A stretch of 64,000 nucleotides of DNA from JAXDJH01 sp034663635 (GTDB taxonomy: Bacteria > Actinomycetota > CADDZG01 > WHSQ01): assembly GCA_034663635.1 (NCBI GenBank), contig JAXDJH010000021.1, positions 108,567-172,566 on the forward strand, given 5' to 3'. The notes below the pieces were generated by a model. That model was not told the origin of the DNA and ran no database searches. It worked only from the letters and a program-made list of their open reading frames with translations. Below, in pieces: positions 42,501 through 50,445 of this stretch; position 1 is the first letter of the stretch; each line of letters begins with the position of its first letter. Position numbers and translations under genes: made by a program.

Positions 42501-44450
42501 GAACTTCGTCGTGATCGGAACACCAAGAGCGTCCTTTGCCGTCACCGTCAGCCGGAGGATCACGCCGAACTTGTCGGGCGTCTGGTTGTTCTCGTGATCC
42601 CCTCGACCGGTGGCGGGGTCGACCGCCGGGCCGTCGGCTCCTAGAGGTCCGTTGACGCCGGCAAGCGCGTCCGAGACGGCGCTGGGGTCGATGGTCGCGA
42701 CCACCCCTGAATGAGCTTGGGATTGATCGCCCGGAAAAGCGAGGCTGACCCCGTCATCACTGAACGCAGGGGTTGTGTACGCGTTGCGCTCCGGCCCCCG
42801 CCAAGACCATGGTGCCCACGTCAACGTGTACGAGTACTTCGCCGATCGACGGGATGCGACGAGGCCTTCGACCTGGATCGGGCCGGAGTCCGGATCCACG
42901 ATCTCGAACCACTGAGGGGATGTGATGTCCGCCTCCGGTGGGATCTTGCCGGCGCCGACCGCCTCCGCCATACGCCTCGCATTGATGCGTCCGTACCCGA
43001 AGAACGGATCCCACCCAGGGGTCGCTCCATACCGTTTCGTCCCCGGAATCGTCGGACGGTCCGTGTAGGGCAGCGGATCGGTGAAGTTGTAATCATCCGC
43101 GGTTGTCGAGATGAGTTGATCGACCTCTTCCGCGGAAAGCCCTCGTCCCGCGGGGACACCCCCGATCCCATCGAGGGCGCCATAGTCCGCGATCGTTCCT
43201 GCCGCGACGGCGTTTCTGGCCGACGCATACGCGAGGCCGGCCATGCCGGCCGAACGGCCCACAGCCTCGGAGGAACACGAGTTCGCGGGCACGGTCGCCG
43301 TGATGTACGCGCCATAGTTCGTGCAGCCCCTGAACTCGAGGAAAGAGGCGGGGCGGCCCGGGATCTCGGGGTCTCCAGACGCGTTCATCGTGACCGCGTG
43401 CTCTAGAACCGATGGCAAGTTGTGGTGACCGGCCGACTCGTCCGCAGCAGAAGCCACCAGGATCACGCCTCGGCGCCACGCGTAGTCGATCGCCTCTTGT
43501 GCGAATCGCGAGTTGTTCAGGGTGCCGAGCGCCGACTGAAGGACCGAAGCTCCGTTGTCGACCGCGTAGACGGCGCCTTGGGCGAAATCATTGACGTCGG
43601 CGACGAACGAGTCGCCGACGCGGATCGGCATGACCATGCAGTTCGGGCACGTGCCCGGAGTGCCCGACCCATTGTCTGCTTCAGCAGTGGAGTCGCCGGC
43701 CTGGCCGGTGCCGTGGCCGTAATGGACATCATCGAACGGATCGTTGTCGTCCTCGTACGCGTCCCATCCGACGAAGTCATCGACGTATCCGTTGGATCCC
43801 TGGTCGACACCATCCGAGAAGCGGAATATGAGGTCCTCGGGGTCGATGATCGTGTTGCCGTTCAGATCGGTCACCCGTGTGTCGCGGCAAGAACCCACAG
43901 AGTGCCAGTCCTCGCAGAAGTCTTTGATGTTGAAGATCCCGTCGCCGTTCACGTCATGCGGCTTGGTGTCCTCATTGAGTCTCGGAATCTCGCCGCCTGC
44001 ACAGGTGAACGTGTCGGTCCCGGGGATGGGCAACTCGCAGGCGTTGAGCCATACCTTGTTGTTGAGGTCGTTCATGTCCCCAAGGTTGTCCCACATGATG
44101 CCGGAGTCGTGCACGGCGATGATCACGTCGGGACGTCCCGTGGTTGTCCCCCACGCTTTATCGACCGAGGCACCGGTGACCTGGTTCAGCTCTTGGGGAT
44201 TCTGCTGCGCGATCGGATCGCAGTGCGCTACATCATTCATTCCATAGAGCTCGCAAGCAGTCTTGGAGCTGTACTTGTAGTTAATGCCAAGATCGTTGGG
44301 CAGGGTGGACGACTTCATGTACGCGCCGTAGTCGTAGGGATCCGACCCGGCGGGAGCCGCTGGGTAAGGGAACTCAGCCGAGGCCGACCCGGCAAGGACC
44401 GCCCACAAGACAAGCGCCAGAAAGAGCGCTCCTGCACGACCAAATCTCAT
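39510..44450 (-). CDS. Large secreted S8 subtilase with FG-GAP repeats, FN3 and Ig-like domains
   Basis: 1646 residues, exported by a signal peptide (MRFGRAGALFLALVLWAVLAG, cut after SASA). The S8 domain (~90-500) has Asp in AVHDSGI, His in YGHGTGQAG, oxyanion region SVLQSALGTLNN and a Ser motif GRSAGMAG in place of GTSMAAP. Between Asp and His lie two EF-hand/dockerin-like loops (DVNGDGIFNIKDF, DLNGNTIIDPEDL). About six FG-GAP/VCBS units follow (e.g. FADLDDDGTDELIVATSDG, DIDGDGNEEVLEGS), probably a beta-propeller. Next come an FN3-like region, a Pro/Ser/Thr linker and two Ig-like repeats. Start ATG 44450 follows GGGGGATGAG. Substrate unknown. Confidence 0.9.
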   Translation of the reverse strand: MRFGRAGALFLALVLWAVLAGSASAEFPYPAAPAGSDPYDYGAYMKSSTLPNDLGINYKYSSKTACELYGMNDVAHCDPIAQQNPQELNQVTGASVDKAWGTTTGRPDVIIAVHDSGIMWDNLGDMNDLNNKVWLNACELPIPGTDTFTCAGGEIPRLNEDTKPHDVNGDGIFNIKDFCEDWHSVGSCRDTRVTDLNGNTIIDPEDLIFRFSDGVDQGSNGYVDDFVGWDAYEDDNDPFDDVHYGHGTGQAGDSTAEADNGSGTPGTCPNCMVMPIRVGDSFVADVNDFAQGAVYAVDNGASVLQSALGTLNNSRFAQEAIDYAWRRGVILVASAADESAGHHNLPSVLEHAVTMNASGDPEIPGRPASFLEFRGCTNYGAYITATVPANSCSSEAVGRSAGMAGLAYASARNAVAAGTIADYGALDGIGGVPAGRGLSAEEVDQLISTTADDYNFTDPLPYTDRPTIPGTKRYGATPGWDPFFGYGRINARRMAEAVGAGKIPPEADITSPQWFEIVDPDSGPIQVEGLVASRRSAKYSYTLTWAPWSWRGPERNAYTTPAFSDDGVSLAFPGDQSQAHSGVVATIDPSAVSDALAGVNGPLGADGPAVDPATGRGDHENNQTPDKFGVILRLTVTAKDALGVPITTKFDSLDGGGNPNTDKALLDEDPLVGVATKNFNFHDDPALFPGMPRDMVGDGGAAPRFADLDDDGTDELIVATSDGAIHAYEAAGGEVQGWPVYTTPYSLNYSAPAYQSGEISLVDGAVHAAVLRSPTLVDLDRDGDLEVLAGDFEGRIGAFRKDGSPLFSTPLSSPNYPLRTNPVYSSPQPEDLAAGFYTQHPELVPGDYPGPGALPNDPNRVPDLVNRRLTNGPFRSLDEDENNPNRVMWWSLSAPTAGNLDQDRELEIILGASDGHLYQWNADGSLRAGWPVKLRDPSRLDADDSIDPVTHLVKDTEADDRYMGGAVIVSPALADVDGDQKLDILATVNEFYPRNPNTDDPIVGNFPQEDLSITPGNGRIYRLHRDGFIHGQNDPRHGMDSAYFDGWPVDIANLAGGLLPIVGEGSDGSPVVADALSDPGLEISIYSTAGPAYVLNSAGQSVYGNSAGKYRTLQTEQVGAGSNSPDSPSVPAVSGAIFSKLGPGPFTLVVPSAGLGKLLDLALPEDQLQSDNHLSIYDLTHPGPGQPGDRGQVPAFPREVNDLQFLATPASADIDGDGNEEVLEGSAYSDFHAFALSGDEPGLKTLSPDGWPKFTGGWTVAPPAVGDWDGDGLRDIAHVIREGYLFVWHGNGAQTCDPATWPEFGHDNWNTNNVETDATRPSPIKDLKFEEQGDGSIRLIWTAPGDDGRCQQANSFEIRSSKNPITTDNFGNALLLATKPAKAPGSEERYVTPRICEERFYAVRTLDADPKTETAAHPVNFSAGSINVSTEATTGPCKPAPTESPTPSPTPSPTQSTPRPSGTTGQGRADTSLAASDELVAYRDRVKFSGEVTATGCSGSFQIDLRRRRHGSPAFTTVKTVTTGIGSWSTKLRPKRNATYVAEVRDKTNCDGQASDPVDVLVQVKIKVSLARCEGDGRLTGHVFPDHEGSKVVLQRFELGWRKVDSDKLDDFSAFKLATERCKGRFRIVWPKQGPKNEKGVQPVKF

Positions 44451-44554
44451 CTCATCCCCCTCATCCGTTCGCCCGCGGATTCTCTCACTTACCCGGTTCT
44501 GTAGCCGGGCACCGCGGATAGGGTCTTTGAAGCAATTCAGGCGAAGGAGGCCCT

Positions 44555-45601
44555 ATGGAATATCGAGTCCTAGGAAGCACCGGCGTTCAGGTAAGCGCTC
44601 AATGTCTCGGCGCAATGATGTTCGGCATGTGGGGCAACACCGACCACGACGAGTGCATCCGGATGATCAACACGGCCCTCGACGGCGGGATCAACTTCAT
44701 CGACACGGCCGACGTCTACTCGGCCGGCGAGTCCGAGGAGATCGTCGGCAAGGCTCTGAAGGGCAAGCGCGACGAAGTCTTTCTTGCGACGAAGGTGCAC
44801 GGGGAGATGGGCAAGGGCCTAAACGACCGCGGCAACTCCCGCTACTGGATCATGAAAGAGGTCGAGAACAGCTTGCGCCGGCTGGGGACGGACCACATCG
44901 ACCTTTACCAGATCCACCGCCCCGACCCCGATACCGAGATAGACGAGACGCTCGGCGCGCTTACCGATCTCGTGCGCCAGGGGAAGGTCCGCTACATCGG
45001 ATCGTCGACGTTCCCAGGATGGCAGATCGTCGAAGGACAGTGGGCGTCGGAAGCGCACGGCCTGGAGCGTTTCGTGTGTGAGCAGCCTCCGTATTCGATC
45101 TTCGTCCGCCACATCGAGAACGATGTCCTTCCCGTCACTCAGCGCTACGGGATGGGCGCGATCGTGTGGAGCCCCCTCGCCGGCGGCTGGCTCACCGGTA
45201 AGTACAGGAGAGAACAAGAGGTGCCGGAGGACTCGAGGGCCACTCGAGCCAAGAAGGCCTGGGGCGACTCTCCGGTGGCGAAGCGGTTCGACATGAGCCG
45301 CCCGGCCAACCAGAAGAAGTTGGAACTTGTCGAGGATCTCGCCAACGTCGCGGACAAGGCAGGGATCTCGATGACACACATGGCCAACGCGTTCGTCCTG
45401 ATGCACCCGGGAGTGACGTGCGCGATCATCGGCCCGCGCACGCCCGAGCAGCTCGAGGACGCTCTCGCGGGGGCCGACGTCAGGCTCGACGACGCGACGC
45501 TGGACGCGATCGACGAGATCGTTCCTCCGGGCACGACGCTCGAGGACAACGACCGGGGATGGGCGGGCCCGTGGCTGGCCGCAGGAGCCCGCCGCCGCTA
45601 A
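44555..45601 (+). CDS. Aldo/keto reductase
   Basis: An NADP(H)-dependent TIM-barrel oxidoreductase of 348 residues, in the YghZ/KCNAB-like group. The tetrad is seen as FIDTADVYSAGESE (Asp, Tyr), FLATKVHG (Lys) and YQIHRPD (His); IIGPRTPEQLEDAL near the C-terminus binds the cofactor phosphate. ATG at 44555 follows GAAGGAGGCCCT, a strong ribosome site. TAGGGT at 44514-44519 may be its -10. It stands alone between two reverse genes and ends at a strong inverted repeat. Substrate unknown. Confidence 0.92.
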   Translation: MEYRVLGSTGVQVSAQCLGAMMFGMWGNTDHDECIRMINTALDGGINFIDTADVYSAGESEEIVGKALKGKRDEVFLATKVHGEMGKGLNDRGNSRYWIMKEVENSLRRLGTDHIDLYQIHRPDPDTEIDETLGALTDLVRQGKVRYIGSSTFPGWQIVEGQWASEAHGLERFVCEQPPYSIFVRHIENDVLPVTQRYGMGAIVWSPLAGGWLTGKYRREQEVPEDSRATRAKKAWGDSPVAKRFDMSRPANQKKLELVEDLANVADKAGISMTHMANAFVLMHPGVTCAIIGPRTPEQLEDALAGADVRLDDATLDAIDEIVPPGTTLEDNDRGWAGPWLAAGARRR

Positions 45602-45611
45602 CCGTTACTCA

Positions 45612-45658
45612 TTCTTTTCCACGTTGCCGGACCTGAGGTCTTGTGCCGTGGAAAAGAA
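45612..45658. terminator. Bidirectional terminator-like inverted repeat between AKR and dnaE2
   Basis: TTCTTTTCCACG (45612-45623) and CGTGGAAAAGAA (45647-45658) are perfect 12-base arms. Inside lies a smaller stem GACC-TGA-GGTC. The arms give T-rich tails on both strands, so it can stop both convergent genes. The reverse-strand gene stops only 10 bases away, in CTAACCCCCCA. Confidence 0.65.
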
Positions 45659-45667
45659 CGTGGGGGG

Positions 45668-48600
45668 TTAGCGGCCGGCTGAGCCTCCGCTCGCGTGCCA
45701 TAGGCGCGTGGGGGCCGCGTCGGTGGCTTTCGTGTCGAGGACTCTGTAGCTCTGTTTGCGGCGCTGGCGGCCGAGGGCCATCGCGAAGGAGTGACCGGCG
45801 GCCCTGTCGCGAGCGATCTCCGCGAGGTCGAACGCTTCTTGCACGACGACGGTGACTCCGACGTTGTGGCTATCGGTCTCGTAGCGGCGCGACGCTCCCC
45901 CGCGCTTTCGAACGAGCCCCCGGAACAACAGCAGCCACGAATGGAACACCGTGCGCGCGCAACGAGCCTGAACGCGTTCGAACACCGTCACGTCGATAGG
46001 GCCGGTGATGTCGTCGATCGTCACGAAGATGATGCGTTGGCCGGATCGGATCGCCGGGGTCTGGCTCGCGACCTTCACCCCGCCCACCCAGACGAGCGAG
46101 TTGTTCTTGATCTCGGCCAGCTCGTTGGCCGGCACACATCCGATCGAGGTCATAAGAGGCTTGTAGAGCTCCATGATGTGGTGCCGGGCATCGATCCCCG
46201 AGACCTCCAGCTCGGCCTCAACCTCTTCGAGGGCCGTGTAAGGCGGCAGTTCAGAAAGCTCCTCCTGGATCGGCTCCTGAAGCGTTAGAGCGAGTTGTTC
46301 GCCGACTTTGGGCCGAGGCTCGGCCCATACTTCCCGCGCTTTCCAGATCAACTCGCGCCGGCCGCGGCCGTCGGTCGTCTCGAGCGCGCCCACATGGATC
46401 AGGTTCTCGACGACGGGAGCGCTGATGTCGGTGCGGCGCCAGAGGTCCTCGAGGCTCGTAAACGGGCCGTCGGCACGAGCCGACACGATCGATCCGACCT
46501 CGGCCTCGGAGATGCCGCGCACCTCACTGAGGGCCAATCGGATGCCGAGGTTGCTCGCGTTTACAGTCGTGGGAGCGACGGTGGCCGGAGCTTTTCGGGA
46601 CCGACCCGCGGGAGTCCTTCGAGACCGTTCGACGAACGGCCCCCGCTCTCTCGACTCGCCTCCTTCTTCGGTCGGTTCGACCCGATAGTCGGCGAACGAG
46701 GCATTCACATCGATCGGCAGGATCGGGATGCCGAAATTGCGCGCGTCGGCCACGATCAGTCTCCGCGGATACATGCCGGGGTCATGGGTCAGTACGCCGG
46801 CGAGGAAGGCGGATGGATGGTGCGCTTTCAGCCACGCCGAGATGTAAGTGGGCAGCGCGAACGCGGCGGCGTGGGATTTGCAGAAACCGAACGAGGCGAA
46901 GCTGAAGACTTCTTTCCACAGGTGTCTCGCCTGATCCGGAGTGAAGCCATTGTCGATCGCGCAACCGATGAACCAAGTGCCGACGTCGTCGTCTGGAGGC
47001 GAGATGACGATCGGTCCTGAGACCCCCTCGTTATGGACCCGCTTGTCCTTGACCCATTCGCTTCCAAGTTCCTGCTTCTCCAGCACCACGCCTATGCCGC
47101 GCGACAGCTCGGCGCATTCCGCGACCTGGGAACCAGACGACCCAGACGACCCGCTTAAGAAGTCGGCCCCCCACGCGATCGCCTCGGGCAACTCGCGGAA
47201 CCCGCGGCCCATCCCGGGATGAGATGACGACTTCTTCTTGGCAGGACGGGGCACTCCCGACTCGACGTCCGTGCCCATCTGAACCTCGGGTTTGTCCATC
47301 CAAGGTTTCTTGAAGCGATCTGGCTTGTGGCCGGGGTCATCGGGCAGGCTCGGTCGCTCCGCGTCGAGGTGACGCCGCACATAATCAGCATCGGCGAGCG
47401 AACAACCCGTGACCGCTGCGATCACCCGGATCACCTGCTCGTGGAAGACGACCACGCCTTCGGTCTCTTTCAGGATCGGTTCCAGGCTCGCGTGCGCGTA
47501 TGCGACGTCCTGGAAGCCGTGAAAGCGCTCGAGGAACGGCGAGACCATGTCGGACTTCACGGGGCCGGGCCGGAACAGCGAGATATCGACGATCAGGTCT
47601 TCGAAACGGTTCGGCTGGTAACGCGCGATCAGCTCGCGCTGGCCGGGCGATTCGATCTGGAAGCAGCCGAGCGTCTTGGACGTCTTGATGAGCTCGTATG
47701 TCTCTTTATCGTCGTGCGGGAGAGAGGCGAGATCGACCTTTGTGTCCTCGATCCGTTCGATCTCTTTGACCGCATGGGTGATCGACGAAAGCATCCGCAC
47801 GCCGAGCACGTCTAGCTTCGGGAGACCGAGCTCCTCGACATCGTCTTTGTCGGCCTGCAGCATCGTGAAGCCCTGGAAGCTCTCCTGCATCGGGACCCGA
47901 TCGGGTAGGTCGGGCGAGCTGATGATCACTCCGCACGGGTGAAGCGCGAGATGGCGAGGAAAGCCGTCGATCGCCATGCAGAGCTCGAAGAGCTTCTCGA
48001 GCTGTCCCGCCCTCAGGTTCGTCCCGGCCAGCTCGGGCAACCGTTCGATCGCGGCGGGGATGTCCTTCGCCCTGACCCTCGGAAACGCCTTGGCGACGAC
48101 GTCGATCTCCTCAGGGGGCATCCCCATCGCCTTGCCGACCTCGCGTATCGCGCCGCGAGCTCGGAACGTGTCGACCATGCAGCAGATCGCGGTCTGGTCG
48201 GCGCCGTAGGTCTCGAGGATGTAGGTGAGGATCTCCTCGCGCCGGTGTGACTCGACGTCCATGTCGATATCGGGGATCTCTTCGCGACGCTCGTTCATGA
48301 AACGCTCGAACAGAAGGTCGTAGCGGATCGGGTCGACATCCGAGATGTTCAGGACGTAGCAAACGAGAGAGCCCGCCGCGCTCCCCCGGCACGCACAGCG
48401 GATGCCCATGACGTTGCGGATGTGATCGACGATGTCGGCCACCAGGAGGAAGAAGGCCGAGAAACCCATCTTGGCGATGAGCCGGAGCTCGTGCTGCAGG
48501 CGATCGTCGACCTCTTGGGTGATCTTGCCGAAGCGGCGATCCGCCCCCTCGTAACAGAGCTTCGTGAGCTTCACCTCGGTCTCGCGGGCTCCGCCCTTCA

Positions 48601-49420
48601 GGCCGTGTAGCTCGGGGAAGTGATAGTTGCCGAGATCGAGATCGAAGTCACACGCCTCGGCGATGCGAAGGGTCTCGTCGCAGACTTCGGGAGCGTCGTG
48701 GAACAGCTCGCGCATCGCGAAAGGGGCTTTGAAGCCGTATTCGGAGTTGGGCCGGAACGCTTGAGTCTTGGACAGAGGCACGATGTTCTTAATGGCGTGA
48801 AGTAGTTCGTGCGTCGAAGCTTCGAACGGGCTCGGGTAATGGACGTCGTTGGTCGCGACCGCTCTTATGCCGGTCTCTGTCGCGATGCCTAGGAGCCGAT
48901 CGCGCAGAGTCCTGTGCCCGTAGCCGCGATGATCGAAGACCTCTACGCGGTAGTCCTCACCTATCGCGTTTCGCCACTTGCGGGCCGCGGCGATCGCATC
49001 CGGCATGCGTCCCGCCGTCGCGAGCTTCGCAACCTCTCCACGCTCACACCCCGAAAAGACGAAGAGGCCCTCGGCCCGCTCGACCACCTTGTCGAATGTT
49101 GACTCGGGCTTGCCGCGCTCGTGACCGAGATGCGCGTTCGAGATCAGCCGGCAGAGATTCGCGTAACCCGTCGAGTTCTTGGCGATCAGCGTGACGTGCT
49201 CGCCGCGCTCGAGCGTTAGCTCGGCTCCAAAGATCGGTTTCACTCCGGCATCGCGACAAGCCCTCGAGAACCGAACCGCTCCCGTCAGCGCATCGTGATC
49301 GGTCATCGCGACAGCCTCGTAGCCGAGCTCGGCCGCGATCTGCGGAAGGGCTTCGGCCTGGATGGCTCCGTCGAGCAGGGACCAAACCGTGTGGCAATGC
49401 AGATGAACGAAGCCGCTCAT
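45668..49420 (-). CDS. dnaE2: DnaE2/ImuC-type error-prone DNA polymerase with two insertions
   Basis: A second C-family polymerase, 1250 residues against about 1050-1100 usual. PHP domain HLHCHTVWSLLDGA; palm PDIDMD (~385) and KLDVLG (~536); then FRPGPVKSDM, HEQVIRVIAAVTGC, SFASFGFCKSHAAAFALPTYISAWLKAHHPSAFLAGVLTHDPGMYP, all DnaE2-like, and a C-terminal OB region. Residues ~680-810 are an extra block after SLADADYVRRHL, with Ser/Gly repeats, and ~45 Arg-rich residues are inserted after NASFADYRVEP. ATG 49420 (MSGFVHLHCH) is chosen over the open frame to 49576. DnaE2 does mutagenic translesion synthesis; here it lies downstream of an SOS promoter. Confidence 0.93.
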   Translation of the reverse strand: MSGFVHLHCHTVWSLLDGAIQAEALPQIAAELGYEAVAMTDHDALTGAVRFSRACRDAGVKPIFGAELTLERGEHVTLIAKNSTGYANLCRLISNAHLGHERGKPESTFDKVVERAEGLFVFSGCERGEVAKLATAGRMPDAIAAARKWRNAIGEDYRVEVFDHRGYGHRTLRDRLLGIATETGIRAVATNDVHYPSPFEASTHELLHAIKNIVPLSKTQAFRPNSEYGFKAPFAMRELFHDAPEVCDETLRIAEACDFDLDLGNYHFPELHGLKGGARETEVKLTKLCYEGADRRFGKITQEVDDRLQHELRLIAKMGFSAFFLLVADIVDHIRNVMGIRCACRGSAAGSLVCYVLNISDVDPIRYDLLFERFMNERREEIPDIDMDVESHRREEILTYILETYGADQTAICCMVDTFRARGAIREVGKAMGMPPEEIDVVAKAFPRVRAKDIPAAIERLPELAGTNLRAGQLEKLFELCMAIDGFPRHLALHPCGVIISSPDLPDRVPMQESFQGFTMLQADKDDVEELGLPKLDVLGVRMLSSITHAVKEIERIEDTKVDLASLPHDDKETYELIKTSKTLGCFQIESPGQRELIARYQPNRFEDLIVDISLFRPGPVKSDMVSPFLERFHGFQDVAYAHASLEPILKETEGVVVFHEQVIRVIAAVTGCSLADADYVRRHLDAERPSLPDDPGHKPDRFKKPWMDKPEVQMGTDVESGVPRPAKKKSSSHPGMGRGFRELPEAIAWGADFLSGSSGSSGSQVAECAELSRGIGVVLEKQELGSEWVKDKRVHNEGVSGPIVISPPDDDVGTWFIGCAIDNGFTPDQARHLWKEVFSFASFGFCKSHAAAFALPTYISAWLKAHHPSAFLAGVLTHDPGMYPRRLIVADARNFGIPILPIDVNASFADYRVEPTEEGGESRERGPFVERSRRTPAGRSRKAPATVAPTTVNASNLGIRLALSEVRGISEAEVGSIVSARADGPFTSLEDLWRRTDISAPVVENLIHVGALETTDGRGRRELIWKAREVWAEPRPKVGEQLALTLQEPIQEELSELPPYTALEEVEAELEVSGIDARHHIMELYKPLMTSIGCVPANELAEIKNNSLVWVGGVKVASQTPAIRSGQRIIFVTIDDITGPIDVTVFERVQARCARTVFHSWLLLFRGLVRKRGGASRRYETDSHNVGVTVVVQEAFDLAEIARDRAAGHSFAMALGRQRRKQSYRVLDTKATDAAPTRLWHASGGSAGR

Positions 49421-49434
49421 CGCCCAGTTCCACC

Positions 49435-49485
49435 CGCCGAGTGTGCGCAGGACGCGAACTGTTGTCGCCGTGCGCACACTCGGCG
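49435..49485. repeat. 15-bp perfect inverted repeat between the thioesterase gene and dnaE2
   Basis: CGCCGAGTGTGCGCA (49435-49449) and TGCGCACACTCGGCG (49471-49485) are perfect arms with a 21-base loop. The structure starts 8 bases after the thioesterase stop and ends 14 bases before the dnaE2 start. It could end the first transcript or act as an mRNA processing signal that sets the dnaE2 level. Confidence 0.65.
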
Positions 49486-49493
49486 ATGGGGGG

Positions 49494-49913
49494 TTAGGGG
49501 GCTTTCGCAGCCAGTTCCGTGCCCGAGACCTTCGCCAGGAGATTCCCGTTCTCGTCGACGACCTCGACCTCGGCAAACATGATCCGTTTGCCGGCCTTCA
49601 ACATGCGTCCCGACGCGGTGATGGTCGTTCCTGCTGGAGCCGGGCGGAGGAACGAGATCTTCATCTCGGCGAGCGCTGGATAGACGTCTTCGGGGATCTG
49701 CGACGAGCACAGCCCTCCCAGCACCGCGTCCGCGAACGCGGCCATCACTCCACCCTGGAGGTTGCCCGCCGAGTTCGTGAACTCTTCGGGCACTTTCCAG
49801 CGATAGACGACATCGGCGGGATCGCCGGTATCGACTCGCTCGAAGCCGAACGAATCGTGGGCGGGGTTGGTGAACTCTCCGGCGAGATATTTCTCCCAAC
49901 GCGTGCGAGCCAT
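49494..49913 (-). CDS. Hotdog-fold thioesterase (PaaI-like)
   Basis: A 139-residue acyl-CoA thioesterase-like protein. It has the hotdog helix signature with NLQGGVMAAFADAVLGGLC (the residues that usually carry the catalytic Asn/Asp-Gly region) and the strand pattern LAEMKISFLRPAPAGTTITASGRMLKAGKRIMFAEVEVVDENGNLLAKVSG. ATG at 49913 is preferred over GTG at 49922, since TATCGT lies 7 bases upstream of it, a leaderless layout. It sits between the DUF6504-like gene and dnaE2. Whether it has a role in the damage response or is a passenger is unclear. Confidence 0.85.
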   Translation of the reverse strand: MARTRWEKYLAGEFTNPAHDSFGFERVDTGDPADVVYRWKVPEEFTNSAGNLQGGVMAAFADAVLGGLCSSQIPEDVYPALAEMKISFLRPAPAGTTITASGRMLKAGKRIMFAEVEVVDENGNLLAKVSGTELAAKAP

Positions 49914-49920
49914 GGCGGGC

Positions 49921-49926
49921 ACGATA
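49921..49926 (-). promoter_or_regulatory. Possible leaderless -10 box of the thioesterase gene
   Basis: TATCGT on the reverse strand lies 7 bases before ATG 49913 and in the 21-base gap after the DUF6504-like gene. No -35 is evident. If used, the thioesterase and dnaE2 would have a constitutive promoter besides the LexA-controlled one. Confidence 0.35.
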
Positions 49927-49934
49927 AACGCGGC

Positions 49935-50255
49935 TCAGTCCCACAAGCGGGCCAGCTTCCAGTTGCCTCGCAGGCGATCGAAGTAGAGGTCGTAGACGGC
50001 GCAAGGAGGACCGACCATGAAGCCGTCGGGATCGAGTTCGCCGCTCGCAAGGGAACTCGAGGGCCGCGCGAGGACCCGGTGGTAATCCCGCTCCAGCGCC
50101 TTGCGGTCGTCCCACCATTGACCGCCCTCCCGCCAGGTCGAGAGGCTCTCGTGGATCACGTAACGGCGCCCGCGCCACGAGAACTCGAGGGGCGCGCCTC
50201 CATCCGGGCTCGATCCGAGCGTGACGTCCACCGGCTCGTCGTAGCGCTTCGACAC
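49935..50255 (-). CDS. DUF6504-like small protein in the dnaE2 operon
   Basis: A 106-residue basic/aromatic protein: EPVDVTLGSSPDGGAPLEFSWRGRRYVIHESLSTWREGG with QWWDDRKALERDYHRVLA, then CAVYDLYFDRLRGNWKLARLWD. The FxWRGRRYxV...W...W and YDLYFDRxxxxWKLARLWD pattern fits DUF6504, a family I recall beside dnaE2 and Y-family polymerase genes in actinobacteria. Its function is unknown. The start is GTG at 50255; an ATG at 50283 is out of frame. It is the first gene after the LexA-box promoter, with a leader of about 180 bases. Confidence 0.7.
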   Translation of the reverse strand: MSKRYDEPVDVTLGSSPDGGAPLEFSWRGRRYVIHESLSTWREGGQWWDDRKALERDYHRVLARPSSSLASGELDPDGFMVGPPCAVYDLYFDRLRGNWKLARLWD

Positions 50256-50431
50256 TTGCTCGCGAAACCTGCTCCCGGTCCATCTTCAGCCGACGAAATG
50301 GGGCCCGACCGACCCGTCCGGCGCCCTTGCGGGTTCCGGCGGGCCTATCGGGCCCCGTTCTTACGTCCGGTTCGAGTAGGCGGGGCCGGGGAAACCCTCT
50401 CGGCTCCGGGGAGAAGCCGGCCTCGTCGAAT
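50256..50431 (-). other. Long GC-rich leader of the SOS operon
   Basis: From the predicted start near 50439 to GTG 50255 there are about 180 bases without a convincing ORF. One frame stays open through it into the coding region (entry ATG 50283), but its product is Arg/Pro-rich and shadow-like. Short GC stems such as GGGCC-CGATA-GGCCC are seen. It may be a structured leader or the remains of a lost gene. Confidence 0.35.
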
Positions 50432-50445
50432 CGAACGTATGTTCG
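50432..50445. promoter_or_regulatory. LexA (SOS) box
   Basis: CGAACGTATGTTCG matches the Gram-positive/actinobacterial LexA consensus CGAACRNRYGTTCG at every fixed position and sits in the longer palindrome TCGAAC...GTTCGA. It directly abuts the -10 box of the reverse-strand promoter, so bound LexA would block transcription of the DUF6504-thioesterase-dnaE2 unit. Confidence 0.88.

Noticed and set aside
49450..49470. Second LexA box directly before dnaE2
   Set aside because: The reverse strand reads GCGACAACAGTTCG: only the GTTCG half fits and the left half has three mismatches.
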